A stretch of 32,649 nucleotides of DNA from an uncultured Arenicella sp. (lineage in GTDB: Bacteria; Pseudomonadota; Gammaproteobacteria; Arenicellales; Arenicellaceae): positions 1 to 32,649 of the forward strand of contig CALKRK010000004.1 of the NCBI GenBank assembly GCA_937989675.1, given 5' to 3'. Positions 7,932 to 15,534 of the stretch are shown one piece after another; the first letter of the stretch is position 1, and each line of letters opens with the position of its first letter. The notes under the pieces were generated by a model, which was not told where the DNA came from, made no database searches, and was given only the letters and a program-made list of their open reading frames with translations. Position numbers and translations under genes: made by a program.

Positions 7932-8276
7932 TTAACTAGCGAGAGTGTTTTTCAAAAGTCTATTGTGGTTCCTCACATAGAAAACAAAGCTAATTGCGTT
8001 TAAAAATATTCCTACCGTCAAAAGCAACAAGCCTGAATTTAGAAAAAGGCTGAAAAATAGCGTTCTATCGCTGTTATTGTAGTCAAAAACTATTGCCGCT
8101 ACGGAATAAAAAATCAAACCCATCAAGACCATTATGATTCCGACTAAAAGCCCAAGTGAAGATTTCGATTTAGACACTTTATAAGCGACTATAGAACCAT
8201 AGAGAAATACCAATAGCATTATCAACGCTACAACTACAAAAATAAAAAAATATGCGATTTGACTACCTCCACTCAT
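7932..8276 (-). CDS. Small three-helix membrane protein, unknown function
   Basis: About 114 residues from the ATG at 8274-8276. I chose this start because GGAGAT lies 9 bases upstream, whereas the upstream in-frame ATG at 8310-8312 has no ribosome site. Three strongly hydrophobic segments follow in turn: AYFFIFVVVALIMLLVFLYG, LLVGIIMVLMGLIFYSVAAI and LFFSLFLNSGLLLLTVGIFL, with a basic C-terminal tail (YVRNHNRLLKN). No family is recognised. It sits between the YciI-like gene (96 bp from its stop to the chosen start) and the thioesterase gene (39 bp). Confidence 0.75.
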   Translation of the reverse strand: MSGGSQIAYFFIFVVVALIMLLVFLYGSIVAYKVSKSKSSLGLLVGIIMVLMGLIFYSVAAIVFDYNNSDRTLFFSLFLNSGLLLLTVGIFLNAISFVFYVRNHNRLLKNTLAS

Positions 8277-8371
8277 TTCAATGATCTCCGATATAAACAA
8301 CACTGAGCACATGGGCCGCTAGCCCGGGCGCGTTGTTTTGTAGGCGCTTAAGCGTATTCTTATGAACAGGA

Positions 8372-8659
8372 TTAACTCGCAAGAAAGCCAAGCCGCTCAT
8401 CCGTTTTTTTAGGTGATATTTCGATTATTTCAGCCGTTACAACACTTTCTGATACAAAGGGATCAGCATTTACCCTTTGCTCTAGATCCGTAAGTGAAAC
8501 GTTGTGCGCTATTATCGAACCACCTTGACTGGGCTCAATACTGCCAACCAACAAAAATATACCATCATCAAAGCCTTGCTTTATCCAAGCATTGTGACTC
8601 TCCATGTGCTCTTTAGCGTTGGCTCTATTTGCTAAAAATTTTAGTAAGACAATAAACAT
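8372..8659 (-). CDS. YciI-like family protein
   Basis: A 95-residue cytosolic protein with the YciI/YCII fold pattern. It begins with a strand MFIVLLKFLA, then a helix carrying HMESHNAWIKQGFDDGIFLL, followed by GSIEPSQGG and a final DPFVSESVVTAEIIEI strand, which is the family's signature ending. The conserved His and Asp typical of the YCII active-site groove are present (HNAWI, ADPF). The catalytic role of the family is unproven. AAGGAAGAAGT supplies a strong ribosome site before the ATG. It is the first gene of a five-gene minus-strand run and is read from the promoter at 8764-8792. Confidence 0.88.
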   Translation of the reverse strand: MFIVLLKFLANRANAKEHMESHNAWIKQGFDDGIFLLVGSIEPSQGGSIIAHNVSLTDLEQRVNADPFVSESVVTAEIIEISPKKTDERLGFLAS

Positions 8660-8763
8660 TACTTCTTCCTTCTATCTATAAGTTAATTCATAACACGGCT
8701 ATAAATGGAACGCTTTGCACGTCCAAACCAGCCGCCATATTCGTATTATCATGTCCTTTGTGG

Positions 8764-8792
8764 ACTATAGCGATACTCAGCAATGAGTTCAA
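8764..8792 (-). promoter_or_regulatory. Sigma70-type promoter for the YciI to HAD gene run
   Basis: On the minus strand a TTGAAC -35 (8787-8792) and TATAGT -10 (8764-8769) are separated by exactly 17 bp. Transcription would start near 8757, leaving a leader of about 97 bases before the YciI-like ATG. The spacers between the five downstream genes show no comparable promoter or strong terminator, which supports one transcript. Confidence 0.65.
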
Positions 8793-8890
8793 ATTATTGA
8801 TTCAAACGAATAGCCCGAGGGCATAGCCTCCTGATCGATATCAGCGCTGGAACAAATGCTCTAATTTTCTTGATCAAAAATCGACCTACC

Positions 8891-9718
8891 TTAAGCCTCT
8901 GCGACTTTGGCTGGTGCGGCCGCTTTCTCAACCGCACGGTCAAAACGTTCTACATAGTGCGAATGCTCGGTGCCCATAACTTTATCCCAGAATGTAAAAT
9001 AGAATGCATAGTTACCGTTACCTTTTTCATGATGTAAATCGTGATGGGTAACAGTAGTGAATATGCCTAGTATCGGATGCCTGGCCCAACCGCGCGGGAA
9101 GAGTTCGTAGCCACAATGAGCGATTGCGTTACGAGTTATCTGCACTAACATAGCACTGACAAAAGCGACATCGTGCATCGGCACAACACAGAAGAATATT
9201 GGCACGAATAGGTAAACCAGCACCGCTTCAGGAGGCGCAAATGAATACGCGGTGAACGGCGTTGGGTTGTGTGAGCGGTGGTGAGTCATGTGGAAAAATC
9301 GATAGAACTTCGGGTGGTGCATAAATCGATGCGTCCAATAGAAATAGGTGTCTAAGCCGATGCTCCATAAAACTACCGAGAATACTAAATACGGCCAGCC
9401 GTACTCAGCGACGTCTGCATAGATTTTGAAAACTGGGCCACCAAAGATTTGTTCCAAGGCATAGTTCGTAAAACTGTAGCTAAAGACAAACACGAATACC
9501 GTGATTGCCGAATTTCGAACTTCACGCACAATTTGTTTGTTGCGTAGCTTGCTCGGTAATGGTTTTCGAATGCGGCGGTGCTTTAATATTCCAGCAAGGA
9601 GTACCCAGGTGAGCAGATAAATACCGCCAGCACCTAATAGGTAACGCATCCCCTCGACTCTCATTCCCTCAGGTAAGTTTATGATGAAACTGTCGATAAC
9701 ACCGATTATAAATTCCAT
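8891..9718 (-). CDS. Fatty acid hydroxylase / sterol desaturase family membrane protein
   Basis: A 275-residue integral membrane diiron enzyme. The start is the ATG at 9716-9718, with GGAG 6 bases upstream; a GTG four codons earlier is less likely. Hydrophobic segments precede and separate three His clusters: HRFMHH, HMTHHRSHN and, near the C-terminus, THHDLHHEKGNGNY. Together these supply the eight-His diiron site of the family. The family hydroxylates or desaturates lipids, sterols or carotenoids at the membrane; the substrate cannot be read from sequence. It is a single gene, with no partner in the same direction closer than 230 bp. Confidence 0.92.
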   Translation of the reverse strand: MEFIIGVIDSFIINLPEGMRVEGMRYLLGAGGIYLLTWVLLAGILKHRRIRKPLPSKLRNKQIVREVRNSAITVFVFVFSYSFTNYALEQIFGGPVFKIYADVAEYGWPYLVFSVVLWSIGLDTYFYWTHRFMHHPKFYRFFHMTHHRSHNPTPFTAYSFAPPEAVLVYLFVPIFFCVVPMHDVAFVSAMLVQITRNAIAHCGYELFPRGWARHPILGIFTTVTHHDLHHEKGNGNYAFYFTFWDKVMGTEHSHYVERFDRAVEKAAAPAKVAEA

Positions 9719-10024
9719 GGCTCTCTCCACCTGTGTGTTGATTTGATTAATAGTGAAGCCACGATAGTCTTAGAAGAAGTCTAGGTCTTCGCGAAACATG
9801 GAATTACTTGATCAATTTCGAAAGCAAGGAGGTTTTTTCATTTTCGCTCAGTGGCAGTCTCAATAATCACTACCTTTCTGAACAAACTGTTAAGGAAATT
9901 AGTTAGGTCGTATGTGTGATTTAGCGATAAATGCCCTAAATTCAGCATTATGCATATTCGATAAACACTGCTAGAGTAATCGCGCGATAGCAATATTAAG
10001 ATACTGGATGATTGTGAGGCGGGT
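9719..10024. other. Divergent intergenic region, no gene seen
   Basis: About 306 bp lie between the divergent hydroxylase and membrane-protein genes. It must contain promoters for both. A GAGG ribosome site for the plus-strand gene lies at its right end. No clear hairpin, operator or small gene with a ribosome site was recognised. Confidence 0.5.
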
Positions 10025-10885
10025 ATGGTTAAACAAAAATCGATGGGAACAAAGTTGGTTTTCTGCGCGCTAGCTTTGCTAAGCACACTCTATTGCGCAT
10101 GGAGTTATTTTTTTCAAACAGGGCTGTACGCGCTTGTTGTTCGTCTACTCTCACAACATCTAGAAGTTTATAGGCCATGGCTGACTATTTTGGGTATTTG
10201 GGTTGTGCTCGCCGGGCTACCGTTGTTTTACGCATTTAGGGGTAAATCCAAACACGAATATCAGCTCAAGCATTCGGAACTCTCTAGATGGCTAAAGATA
10301 AAAACAGCGCTGCTAGGTTTGGCAACGTTAGCCGTGACCGCATCCGCCCTAGCTGCTTACATGATGTCATCGCATGCTCCATCAGACACGCAACCGCCGA
10401 TTCAAATTGATATTTCGAACGCAAGCGACAAATCTCTTTGGTTTCAACGCGTCACTTTAAAGGGCAAGCCCATCACAGGTGCAGCTGTGTTGACCGAAGG
10501 CTCTGGGGACTCTCTTGCCTTCTCGATTACACGTTATACACCCATTTCAGCCAGCGGCAATAAACGCGAGCCGATCAAGTTTGTTGAGATGCTGTCATCG
10601 GATTCAGTTGAACAGATTAATCGAGGTGCGGTTTCGCTAACCGGTTTTGTGTTGCCAAAATCTGTCCCAGTGCTGGTTCGCGAATCATTCAAAGAAAGCG
10701 GCCTTGTTTTGGCTGATCGCGTTTATGTTATTGGCCGCGAAGTTTATAGTGCTCAGAACATCTTAATGTTCTTAAGTATCGCACTTGGCCTGCTGGCCTT
10801 AGCCTTGATTGTTCGCCTGTTAAGCACCCCATTTAGAAACAAACGTAAGCTTCAAGATTGCAGAGATCATCAAGGAAATTGGTAA
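10025..10885 (+). CDS. Membrane protein of unknown function
   Basis: A 286-residue protein with a GAGG ribosome site 6-7 bases before the ATG. Three N-terminal hydrophobic segments are visible (about 9-28, 45-66 and 88-107), then an extracytoplasmic domain of about 135 residues rich in beta-type sequence (QPPIQIDISNASDKSLWFQRV onward), and a final membrane segment at about 243-264 with a basic tail. No family is recognised. It is divergent from the hydroxylase and convergent with the next gene, with a strong hairpin between them. Confidence 0.75.
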   Translation: MVKQKSMGTKLVFCALALLSTLYCAWSYFFQTGLYALVVRLLSQHLEVYRPWLTILGIWVVLAGLPLFYAFRGKSKHEYQLKHSELSRWLKIKTALLGLATLAVTASALAAYMMSSHAPSDTQPPIQIDISNASDKSLWFQRVTLKGKPITGAAVLTEGSGDSLAFSITRYTPISASGNKREPIKFVEMLSSDSVEQINRGAVSLTGFVLPKSVPVLVRESFKESGLVLADRVYVIGREVYSAQNILMFLSIALGLLALALIVRLLSTPFRNKRKLQDCRDHQGNW

Positions 10886-10970
10886 CACTTTTTTTGGGGA
10901 GGCCAGGCTTAGTATTGAAGATCCTTATTCAAACAGCCTTAAATAGAAGAGGACTTTAAAATTCGAGACT

Positions 10971-11004
10971 GCAGCAACCGTTACCGATGGTAACTGGTTG
11001 CTGC
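10971..11004. terminator. Long hairpin between convergent genes
   Basis: The arms GCAGCAACC-GTTACC and GGTAAC-(T)-GGTTGCTGC form a 15-bp stem with a single bulged T and a GAT loop. It lies 85 bp past one stop and 20 bp before the convergent stop. There is no T-run on either side, so it may end transcription inefficiently, or act as an RNA 3'-end stabiliser for both genes. Confidence 0.6.
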
Positions 11005-11010
11005 CTTCTG

Positions 11011-11028
11011 CGTAACAACATTGTTACG
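11011..11028. terminator. Second hairpin overlapping the stop of the small secreted gene
   Basis: CGTAACAA at 11011-11018 and TTGTTACG at 11021-11028 are perfect inverted arms around CA; in RNA this is a 7-bp stem with an ACAT loop. It overlaps the TAA at 11024-11026 of the minus-strand gene and sits 6 bp from the larger hairpin. No T-run follows. Confidence 0.4.
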
Positions 11029-11293
11029 AGCCCATGCTAGATGCAAGATCAAACAAGTTAGCGGCTTCTTCCGCTACTGAAAAGCTCTCAACCATGATTT
11101 CAACAACATCATCGATAGCGGCTTCAGCGTGGCCTAAGCTAAACACTTCAAAGTTGGCTGGCTCAGGTTTTGAGACAACAACGATTGTGTCAATATTGCT
11201 CTTTGTAGCGACGGCTGTTGATTCACCAGCAAGGGTGTTTGCGCTTAACAACAATGAACAAAGTAGGCTTAAAGTAATGGTTAATGCTTTCAT
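11024..11293 (-). CDS. Small secreted protein of unknown function
   Basis: An 89-residue protein with a clear Sec signal peptide (MKALTITLSLLCSLLLSANTLAG, likely cut after LAG or earlier) and an AGGAG ribosome site 7 bases before the ATG. The mature part of about 66 residues is acidic, with no cysteine, and is mostly predicted helix at the C-terminus (HAEAAIDDVVEIMVESFSVAEEAANLFDLA). No family is recognised. It stands alone behind an AT-rich upstream region and a short palindrome, and its 3' end merges into paired hairpins. Confidence 0.75.
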   Translation of the reverse strand: MKALTITLSLLCSLLLSANTLAGESTAVATKSNIDTIVVVSKPEPANFEVFSLGHAEAAIDDVVEIMVESFSVAEEAANLFDLASSMGS

Positions 11294-11316
11294 GTTAATT
11301 CTCCTGTGAGTAATTG

Positions 11317-11333
11317 AACACCACCGTGGTGTT
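11317..11333. promoter_or_regulatory. 17-nt palindrome in leader of the small secreted gene
   Basis: AACACCACCGTGGTGTT is a perfect inverted repeat around a single central base. It lies about 24 bases upstream of the start codon, just before the ribosome site. It could be a repressor operator or a 5' mRNA stem. The AT-rich stretch beyond it (to 11573) contains the promoter region, but no unambiguous -35/-10 pair. Confidence 0.4.
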
Positions 11334-11573
11334 TCTATTTACTTAGATACACAATTCATGAAAATAGATTCATTTATTCGATGTTTTTCTTATTTTTATT
11401 TTTTATATCAACATAACTTTGAGAAAACTTATTTAAAAACAATCACTAACATCAGCTCACCAATTTTCGCTCTGAGTAAAAATGTAATCTGACTTAGCTT
11501 TATCTTAAGCACGAATTCAATCCTTTACGGTAACATCAAGGGCAATCAAACAGCTGCAGCCTTAAATCGCAAC

Positions 11574-12185
11574 ATGGAACTAACACCTATTTTTTTATTC
11601 GATTTGATCGGCGTTTTTGTCTTCGGGCTAAGCGGTGCTTTAGCTGCGGCCCGAAGGAAAATGGATATCTTCGGCTATGTAGTACTCGCCTTACTGCCCG
11701 CTGTCGGCGGTGGCACCGTTCGAGATCTAATACTGAATACTTCCGTTTTTTGGGTCGAGCAATCCATCTATATAGTTGTTGCTGTTTCGGCTGGTTTAAC
11801 CGTGTTCTTTTTTTCAGTAAAAGTTGGGCAACGCTACAATGCCTTGAAATGGGCCGATGCACTTGGCCTTTCCTTGTTTTGTGTTCTGGGCGCATCCAAA
11901 GCGCTCTCGCTTACTGGCGACCCAGTTGTGGCCGTAACAATGGGCGTTGTTACCGCTGTTGTTGGTGGGATTCTGCGCGATGTCGTCTGCAATGAGATAC
12001 CGCTTATTCTAAAACGTGAGGTGTACGCAACAGCTGCGTTTTGCGGCTCTGTGGTCTACTGCCTGTGTGTGCATTTTTCAGTAGCATCAATATTAAGCCT
12101 AATCGTTGGTGGTCTCTGTGCATTTGTTATTCGAGCACTTGCATTAATCTATCGATGGTCCTTACCAACCGGGAAACATACTTAG
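11574..12185 (+). CDS. TRIC/UPF0126-family inner-membrane cation channel (YadS-like)
   Basis: A 203-residue protein built as two repeats of three transmembrane helices plus a seventh, as in prokaryotic TRIC channels. The signature GGGTVRDLIL near residue 45 and its second copy GGILRDVVCNEIP near 130 are visible, with FLFDLIGVFVFGLSGALAAARR at the start. These proteins assemble as trimers, each subunit with a monovalent-cation pore. No strong ribosome site precedes the ATG, but the N-terminus aligns with the family. It has no obvious partner; a 115-bp gap separates it from the next gene. Confidence 0.92.
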   Translation: MELTPIFLFDLIGVFVFGLSGALAAARRKMDIFGYVVLALLPAVGGGTVRDLILNTSVFWVEQSIYIVVAVSAGLTVFFFSVKVGQRYNALKWADALGLSLFCVLGASKALSLTGDPVVAVTMGVVTAVVGGILRDVVCNEIPLILKREVYATAAFCGSVVYCLCVHFSVASILSLIVGGLCAFVIRALALIYRWSLPTGKHT

Positions 12186-12300
12186 AAGACACGCGCCTGC
12201 AATAATTAGTAAGCGATACCATCAAGTTAGCTGGTTCTATGAGCGGCTATCAGAGGCAATAAATTTTCTGTTATAGTATTTTCAACTACGAGGAGGATTT

Positions 12301-12672
12301 ATGCATATAGAACACCTTACCACGCAAGTTTCTGCCTCAGACCAAATGTTGGTTGAGGATGTGGCCGCAATAGCTGCAATGAACGTGGAACTATTAGTCT
12401 GCAACAGGCCCGACGACGAAGACGAAGGTCAAACGCCGTATGCCTTAATTGCCGAGGAGGCAAAACGTCTTGGCATGGAGCCGATATTGATGCCGTTTGC
12501 GTCTTATCAAATTACGGAACCCAATCGTGACGAGCTAATTAAGCTTATAGAAACACGTAAGCGCATTCATCTTTATTGTCGCTCCGGCGCACGCTGTAAA
12601 CGCCTATGGCGCGAGGCTAATTCTGTCGTTGGTGGCGAGGAAGAATTTAACAAGATTCACAACATCGCCTAA
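12301..12672 (+). CDS. DUF442 / TIGR01244-type sulfur transferase or phosphatase domain protein
   Basis: A 123-residue cytosolic protein preceded by a perfect AGGAGG ribosome site. It shows the family pattern: an N-terminal strand-helix with a CNRPDDEDEGQTPYALIAEEAKRLGM-type block, then MPFASYQI, and the catalytic loop YCRSGARCKRLW with Cys93. The domain resembles dual-specificity phosphatases and is often fused to metallo-beta-lactamase-fold sulfur dioxygenases (Blh type). Here it stands alone. The extra Cys99 after the loop, replacing the usual Ser, is noticeable. Activity on persulfides or phosphates is not decided by sequence. Confidence 0.88.
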   Translation: MHIEHLTTQVSASDQMLVEDVAAIAAMNVELLVCNRPDDEDEGQTPYALIAEEAKRLGMEPILMPFASYQITEPNRDELIKLIETRKRIHLYCRSGARCKRLWREANSVVGGEEEFNKIHNIA

Positions 12673-12716
12673 TTGCATTTAGCAGGTATTCAGCTAAGCT
12701 CCGCCAACATCAGTTA

Positions 12717-13892
12717 TTGAGGAATTTAGGTATCAATACTCGACTTTACTTCACCTCGATCTTGCTATGCATATTATTCTTAGGCCTACCTTTTACCGGC
12801 TTAGCTAGCGCACCCTCAGAAAAAGACTGGTCAGCACTCGCAAATGACATAGACGCACTGAGAAAATCAAAAAAGATCCCAGGGCTTGCTGCCACCATTG
12901 TTGCCGATGGAAAGCAGCAATGGGCCGCTGGTTACGGTTTCGCAGACAATAATCGCGAAGTACCTATTACTCCCGACACACCGTTTTGGATCGCATCGAT
13001 CACGAAAACTTTCGTTGGCCTTGCCTATCTTCATTTAGAAAAAAATGAAAAATTGGACTTTGATGAGCTGGCCGCCGACACGCCCAATTTTACCGGCCTA
13101 TGTGATTGGCTTTCTGGCACAACTATTCCCTTTGCAAATGGGTTAAATTGTAAAGCACCAATTACGATTCGACATATCTTGCATCACCAGGTTAACGATA
13201 AGCCTGGCACTCAGTTTATGTACAACCCCATTATGTACTCTCGTTTATCGCGCCACCTAGAGCATAAATTTGGCGAAGGCGTAACACGTGTCGAAGGCCG
13301 CCATAACTTTCTTGGTCAGACCATAGATAGGTATATTTTGGAGCCCGCTAACATGACACGCACGGTATCCAGTATGTGGGATCGCTCCAAAATGGACGTA
13401 TTCTTCGACTTAGCTGACGGCTTTAAAGTAGACAACAAAGGCAATAAGCAAAAAATGCGTAGGCCCGACAAGCATATTGCTGGTGGCGCAGGCGTGGTTT
13501 CCACTGTCAACGACATGGCCAAATACGACATCGCAATTAGCACTGGCAAGGTAGTTAGCGGAACAGTTCGAGCCAAATTGCTCAAACCGGCAACATTCAA
13601 CAACGGTCAGCTCTCACCTTATGGTTATGGGTGGTACTTCCAATGCTATAAGGGTCAAAAACTGATGTGGCACTCTGGGTGGGATCCCGAAGCCGGTTAT
13701 TCATCCCTACACCTTCGACTGCTTGATCAAAACATCGCCTTTATCGTACTAGCGAACGGCGAAGGTGTGTGGTGGAAGAACCCGCTCAATATGGCAGGTG
13801 TAGAGCGTTCTGATTTCGCACTGCTTTTTCTTAACCATGTATTAGGCGAAAAACTCGCAGAGAAATCTAGTTCAGAATGTTTCGCGAACTAA
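12717..13892 (+). CDS. Secreted beta-lactamase-fold serine hydrolase (class C / S12 type)
   Basis: The product is 391 residues if translation begins at TTG 12717; there is no in-frame ATG that keeps the signal peptide, so the start is uncertain. Residues 10-32 form a signal peptide. Motif 1 is SITK (Ser94, Lys97) in FWIASITKTFVGLAYLH. Motif 3 is HSG at 320-322 in MWHSGWDPEAGY. The usual YxN motif 2 is replaced by YNP at 169-171. The segment between IRHILHHQ and KPGTQF is only a few residues, where the family normally has about 25. Such proteins are D-aminopeptidases, esterases or peptidoglycan carboxypeptidases of the periplasm. It lies 44 bp after the DUF442 gene. Confidence 0.85.
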   Translation: MRNLGINTRLYFTSILLCILFLGLPFTGLASAPSEKDWSALANDIDALRKSKKIPGLAATIVADGKQQWAAGYGFADNNREVPITPDTPFWIASITKTFVGLAYLHLEKNEKLDFDELAADTPNFTGLCDWLSGTTIPFANGLNCKAPITIRHILHHQVNDKPGTQFMYNPIMYSRLSRHLEHKFGEGVTRVEGRHNFLGQTIDRYILEPANMTRTVSSMWDRSKMDVFFDLADGFKVDNKGNKQKMRRPDKHIAGGAGVVSTVNDMAKYDIAISTGKVVSGTVRAKLLKPATFNNGQLSPYGYGWYFQCYKGQKLMWHSGWDPEAGYSSLHLRLLDQNIAFIVLANGEGVWWKNPLNMAGVERSDFALLFLNHVLGEKLAEKSSSECFAN

Positions 13893-14002
13893 ACTCGGCA
13901 TGGCGCAAAAAGACTGCATCAATTAATGACTCAAGCTTAATATTATTCTATACGGAATCCTGCTAGGCTGTTGGCCTACCCCAAAAATGAAGGAGTTAAA
14001 TA

Positions 14003-14284
14003 ATGAAAAAGATCTTATGCCTATTGATGGTTTTTGTATCCACCAGCGCCTTTGCGCAAGACGCAGCTCAATTAAAAGAGATGTCGCTACAAGCCTGTGC
14101 GTCTCAAGTTGCACAATTACCAGCTGATCAACAGGAAGCCGCGGCGGCAACCTGTAAGTGCACAGTGGAAAACACCGACTATGAAAAGATGATGTCGGCA
14201 ACTCAGGCCGGAGATATCGAAGCCGTTAAAGCCGATGCGATGCTCGTTGCGCAGCAATGTGTTAAAACAGAAACGGCCAAGTAA
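14003..14284 (+). CDS. Small secreted four-cysteine protein, unknown
   Basis: A 93-residue protein with an AAGGAG ribosome site 8 bases before the ATG and a standard signal peptide (MKKILCLLMVFVSTSAFA, cut before QDAAQ). The mature part is about 75 residues, helical and Ala/Gln-rich, with cysteines in the pattern C-(about 20)-CKC-(about 35)-C that could give two disulfides in the periplasm. No family is recognised. It is a single gene ending at a strong hairpin shared with the convergent beta-helix gene. Confidence 0.8.
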   Translation: MKKILCLLMVFVSTSAFAQDAAQLKEMSLQACASQVAQLPADQQEAAAATCKCTVENTDYEKMMSATQAGDIEAVKADAMLVAQQCVKTETAK

Positions 14285-14304
14285 AAAAGTAACTTCGCCC
14301 TCGA

Positions 14305-14333
14305 GTAGGTAAGCATAAATCATGCTTACCTAC
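14305..14333. terminator. Bidirectional hairpin between convergent genes
   Basis: GTAGGTAAGCAT at 14305-14316 and ATGCTTACCTAC at 14322-14333 form a perfect 12-bp stem with an AAATC loop. It sits 20 bp after one stop and 7 bp before the other. There is no long T-run, but the position fits a terminator for both genes. Confidence 0.7.
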
Positions 14334-14340
14334 CCATCGC

Positions 14341-15444
14341 TTATTCGATAACAGAATCCCGAACAATAGGCGCGCCTTTACCTAAATAGAATATTCCTGG
14401 ATAGCCTCGCGTTTCAAAGCCCGCACTGGGGTTTTGAGACAATGCTGACTTCTCGATTGTCAGCGTGCCTTGCCGATTATTGCTCACAAAAAATATCGCG
14501 CCACCACCTTCATTAGCGGTGTTGTCACTTATGGTGGTTCCGCAAAGCTTAAGGTCAAACTCATTGCCATCATTATAGATTGCACCGCCACTGCCGCCGC
14601 CAGGTGTTCCCGGCTGACTTGGGTTCGCACCGTTGCCAATCGCTTTATTGTGGCTAAACAAGGAATTGAATATCGAATACGAAACACCAATACTGCTTAA
14701 ACCACCTCCGTTTGAGCACACGTTGCCTTTGCTTGGCTCACCTCCGAAAATACTGTTTGTGACATACACTGGTAAACCTTGATACTGGCTAAACACCCGC
14801 ACGGCGGCTCCGCCGACATCTGGCCCGGTATCTGCACACACATTATTTTCAAACTTAGAATTCACGATTTTGAAACGACCACCTCTGACCCAAATTGCCC
14901 CGCCACCATCGAACTCTGTTTCACTTTTAGAATTACCATTTTTAAAAGTGAGGTTCTGAACTGTCAGTTGCGGATGGTCTTGATTTTGACAATGTGGTGT
15001 AGTCCATATCTGATTACGATCACAGGTATTCATATACAGTATACGCCTAGCTCCACCACCACTGAGTGTGACTTTATTGCCACCGTCTATCACTATTTTG
15101 GGGCCAGTGTTATTAAACACCTTTGCGGTGTCTTGCATCACGATCTCGACGGGCGACGAGCCGCAATTAAATGTGATAACACCGCCTTGCGCCACGGCAT
15201 CAACAACGGCGGTACTAGTGCAACTTTGTGGGGTGCCATTACCGATTATATGATCCGGATTGGATGTATTTTCGGCTTGTGCAGCAACAGGAACTGTGCA
15301 AAACCCACCTGGCGTAACAGGGATTTCAGATTGATTGAGTGACGCCAACAAGCTTGGTAGATACATCAACAGATCGTCGTCTTGCTGCGCTGCAGCTAAA
15401 CCATACAAACCTAAAAATAGAGCAAAAATAATGGATCGCGACAT
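14341..15444 (-). CDS. Secreted right-handed beta-helix protein (Gly-Gly-Ala-Ile repeats)
   Basis: The product is 367 residues from the ATG at 15442-15444, which gives a clean signal peptide (MSRSIIFALFLGLYGLAAA); a GTG six codons upstream (15460-15462) is possible. After a short linker come two Cys-containing segments, then repeats with the motif GGGAIWV / GGAAVRV / GGAIYND / GGGAIFF, each preceded by strands of the type LTVQNLTFKNGN. These are turns of a right-handed parallel beta-helix like those in polymorphic outer-membrane proteins and choice-of-anchor Q proteins. It is probably exported to the surface or periplasm, with no catalytic site recognised. The upstream single-pass protein gene (15535-16269) is on the same strand, 90 bp away. 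Confidence 0.85.
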   Translation of the reverse strand: MSRSIIFALFLGLYGLAAAQQDDDLLMYLPSLLASLNQSEIPVTPGGFCTVPVAAQAENTSNPDHIIGNGTPQSCTSTAVVDAVAQGGVITFNCGSSPVEIVMQDTAKVFNNTGPKIVIDGGNKVTLSGGGARRILYMNTCDRNQIWTTPHCQNQDHPQLTVQNLTFKNGNSKSETEFDGGGAIWVRGGRFKIVNSKFENNVCADTGPDVGGAAVRVFSQYQGLPVYVTNSIFGGEPSKGNVCSNGGGLSSIGVSYSIFNSLFSHNKAIGNGANPSQPGTPGGGSGGAIYNDGNEFDLKLCGTTISDNTANEGGGAIFFVSNNRQGTLTIEKSALSQNPSAGFETRGYPGIFYLGKGAPIVRDSVIE

Positions 15445-15534
15445 ACTAAAATTTAAGGGCACTTACCGCAGAGATAACTTAAGGATCGCTAAGCTTAACA
15501 ACGAAATCGTATTTGTGCAGCCAGATGCTAACAA

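Noticed and set aside
6185-8890. Integron cassette array (small unrelated genes, same strand; GCGCCTAC shared by two gaps at about 7390 and 8342)
   Set aside because: No RYYYAAC/GTTRRRY core-site pairs or attC-like folds could be assembled in the gaps, and no integrase is present. One shared promoter fits an operon better.
4206-13892. Link of the BlaI/M56 pair to the beta-lactamase-fold hydrolase at 12717
   Set aside because: The genes are 6.5 kb apart with unrelated genes between, no copy of the operator precedes the hydrolase, and its motif 2 is atypical for a beta-lactamase.
14779-15342. 187-codon plus-strand open frame opposite the secreted beta-helix gene
   Set aside because: No ribosome site and no recognisable domain; the minus-strand frame has a signal peptide and regular beta-helix repeats.
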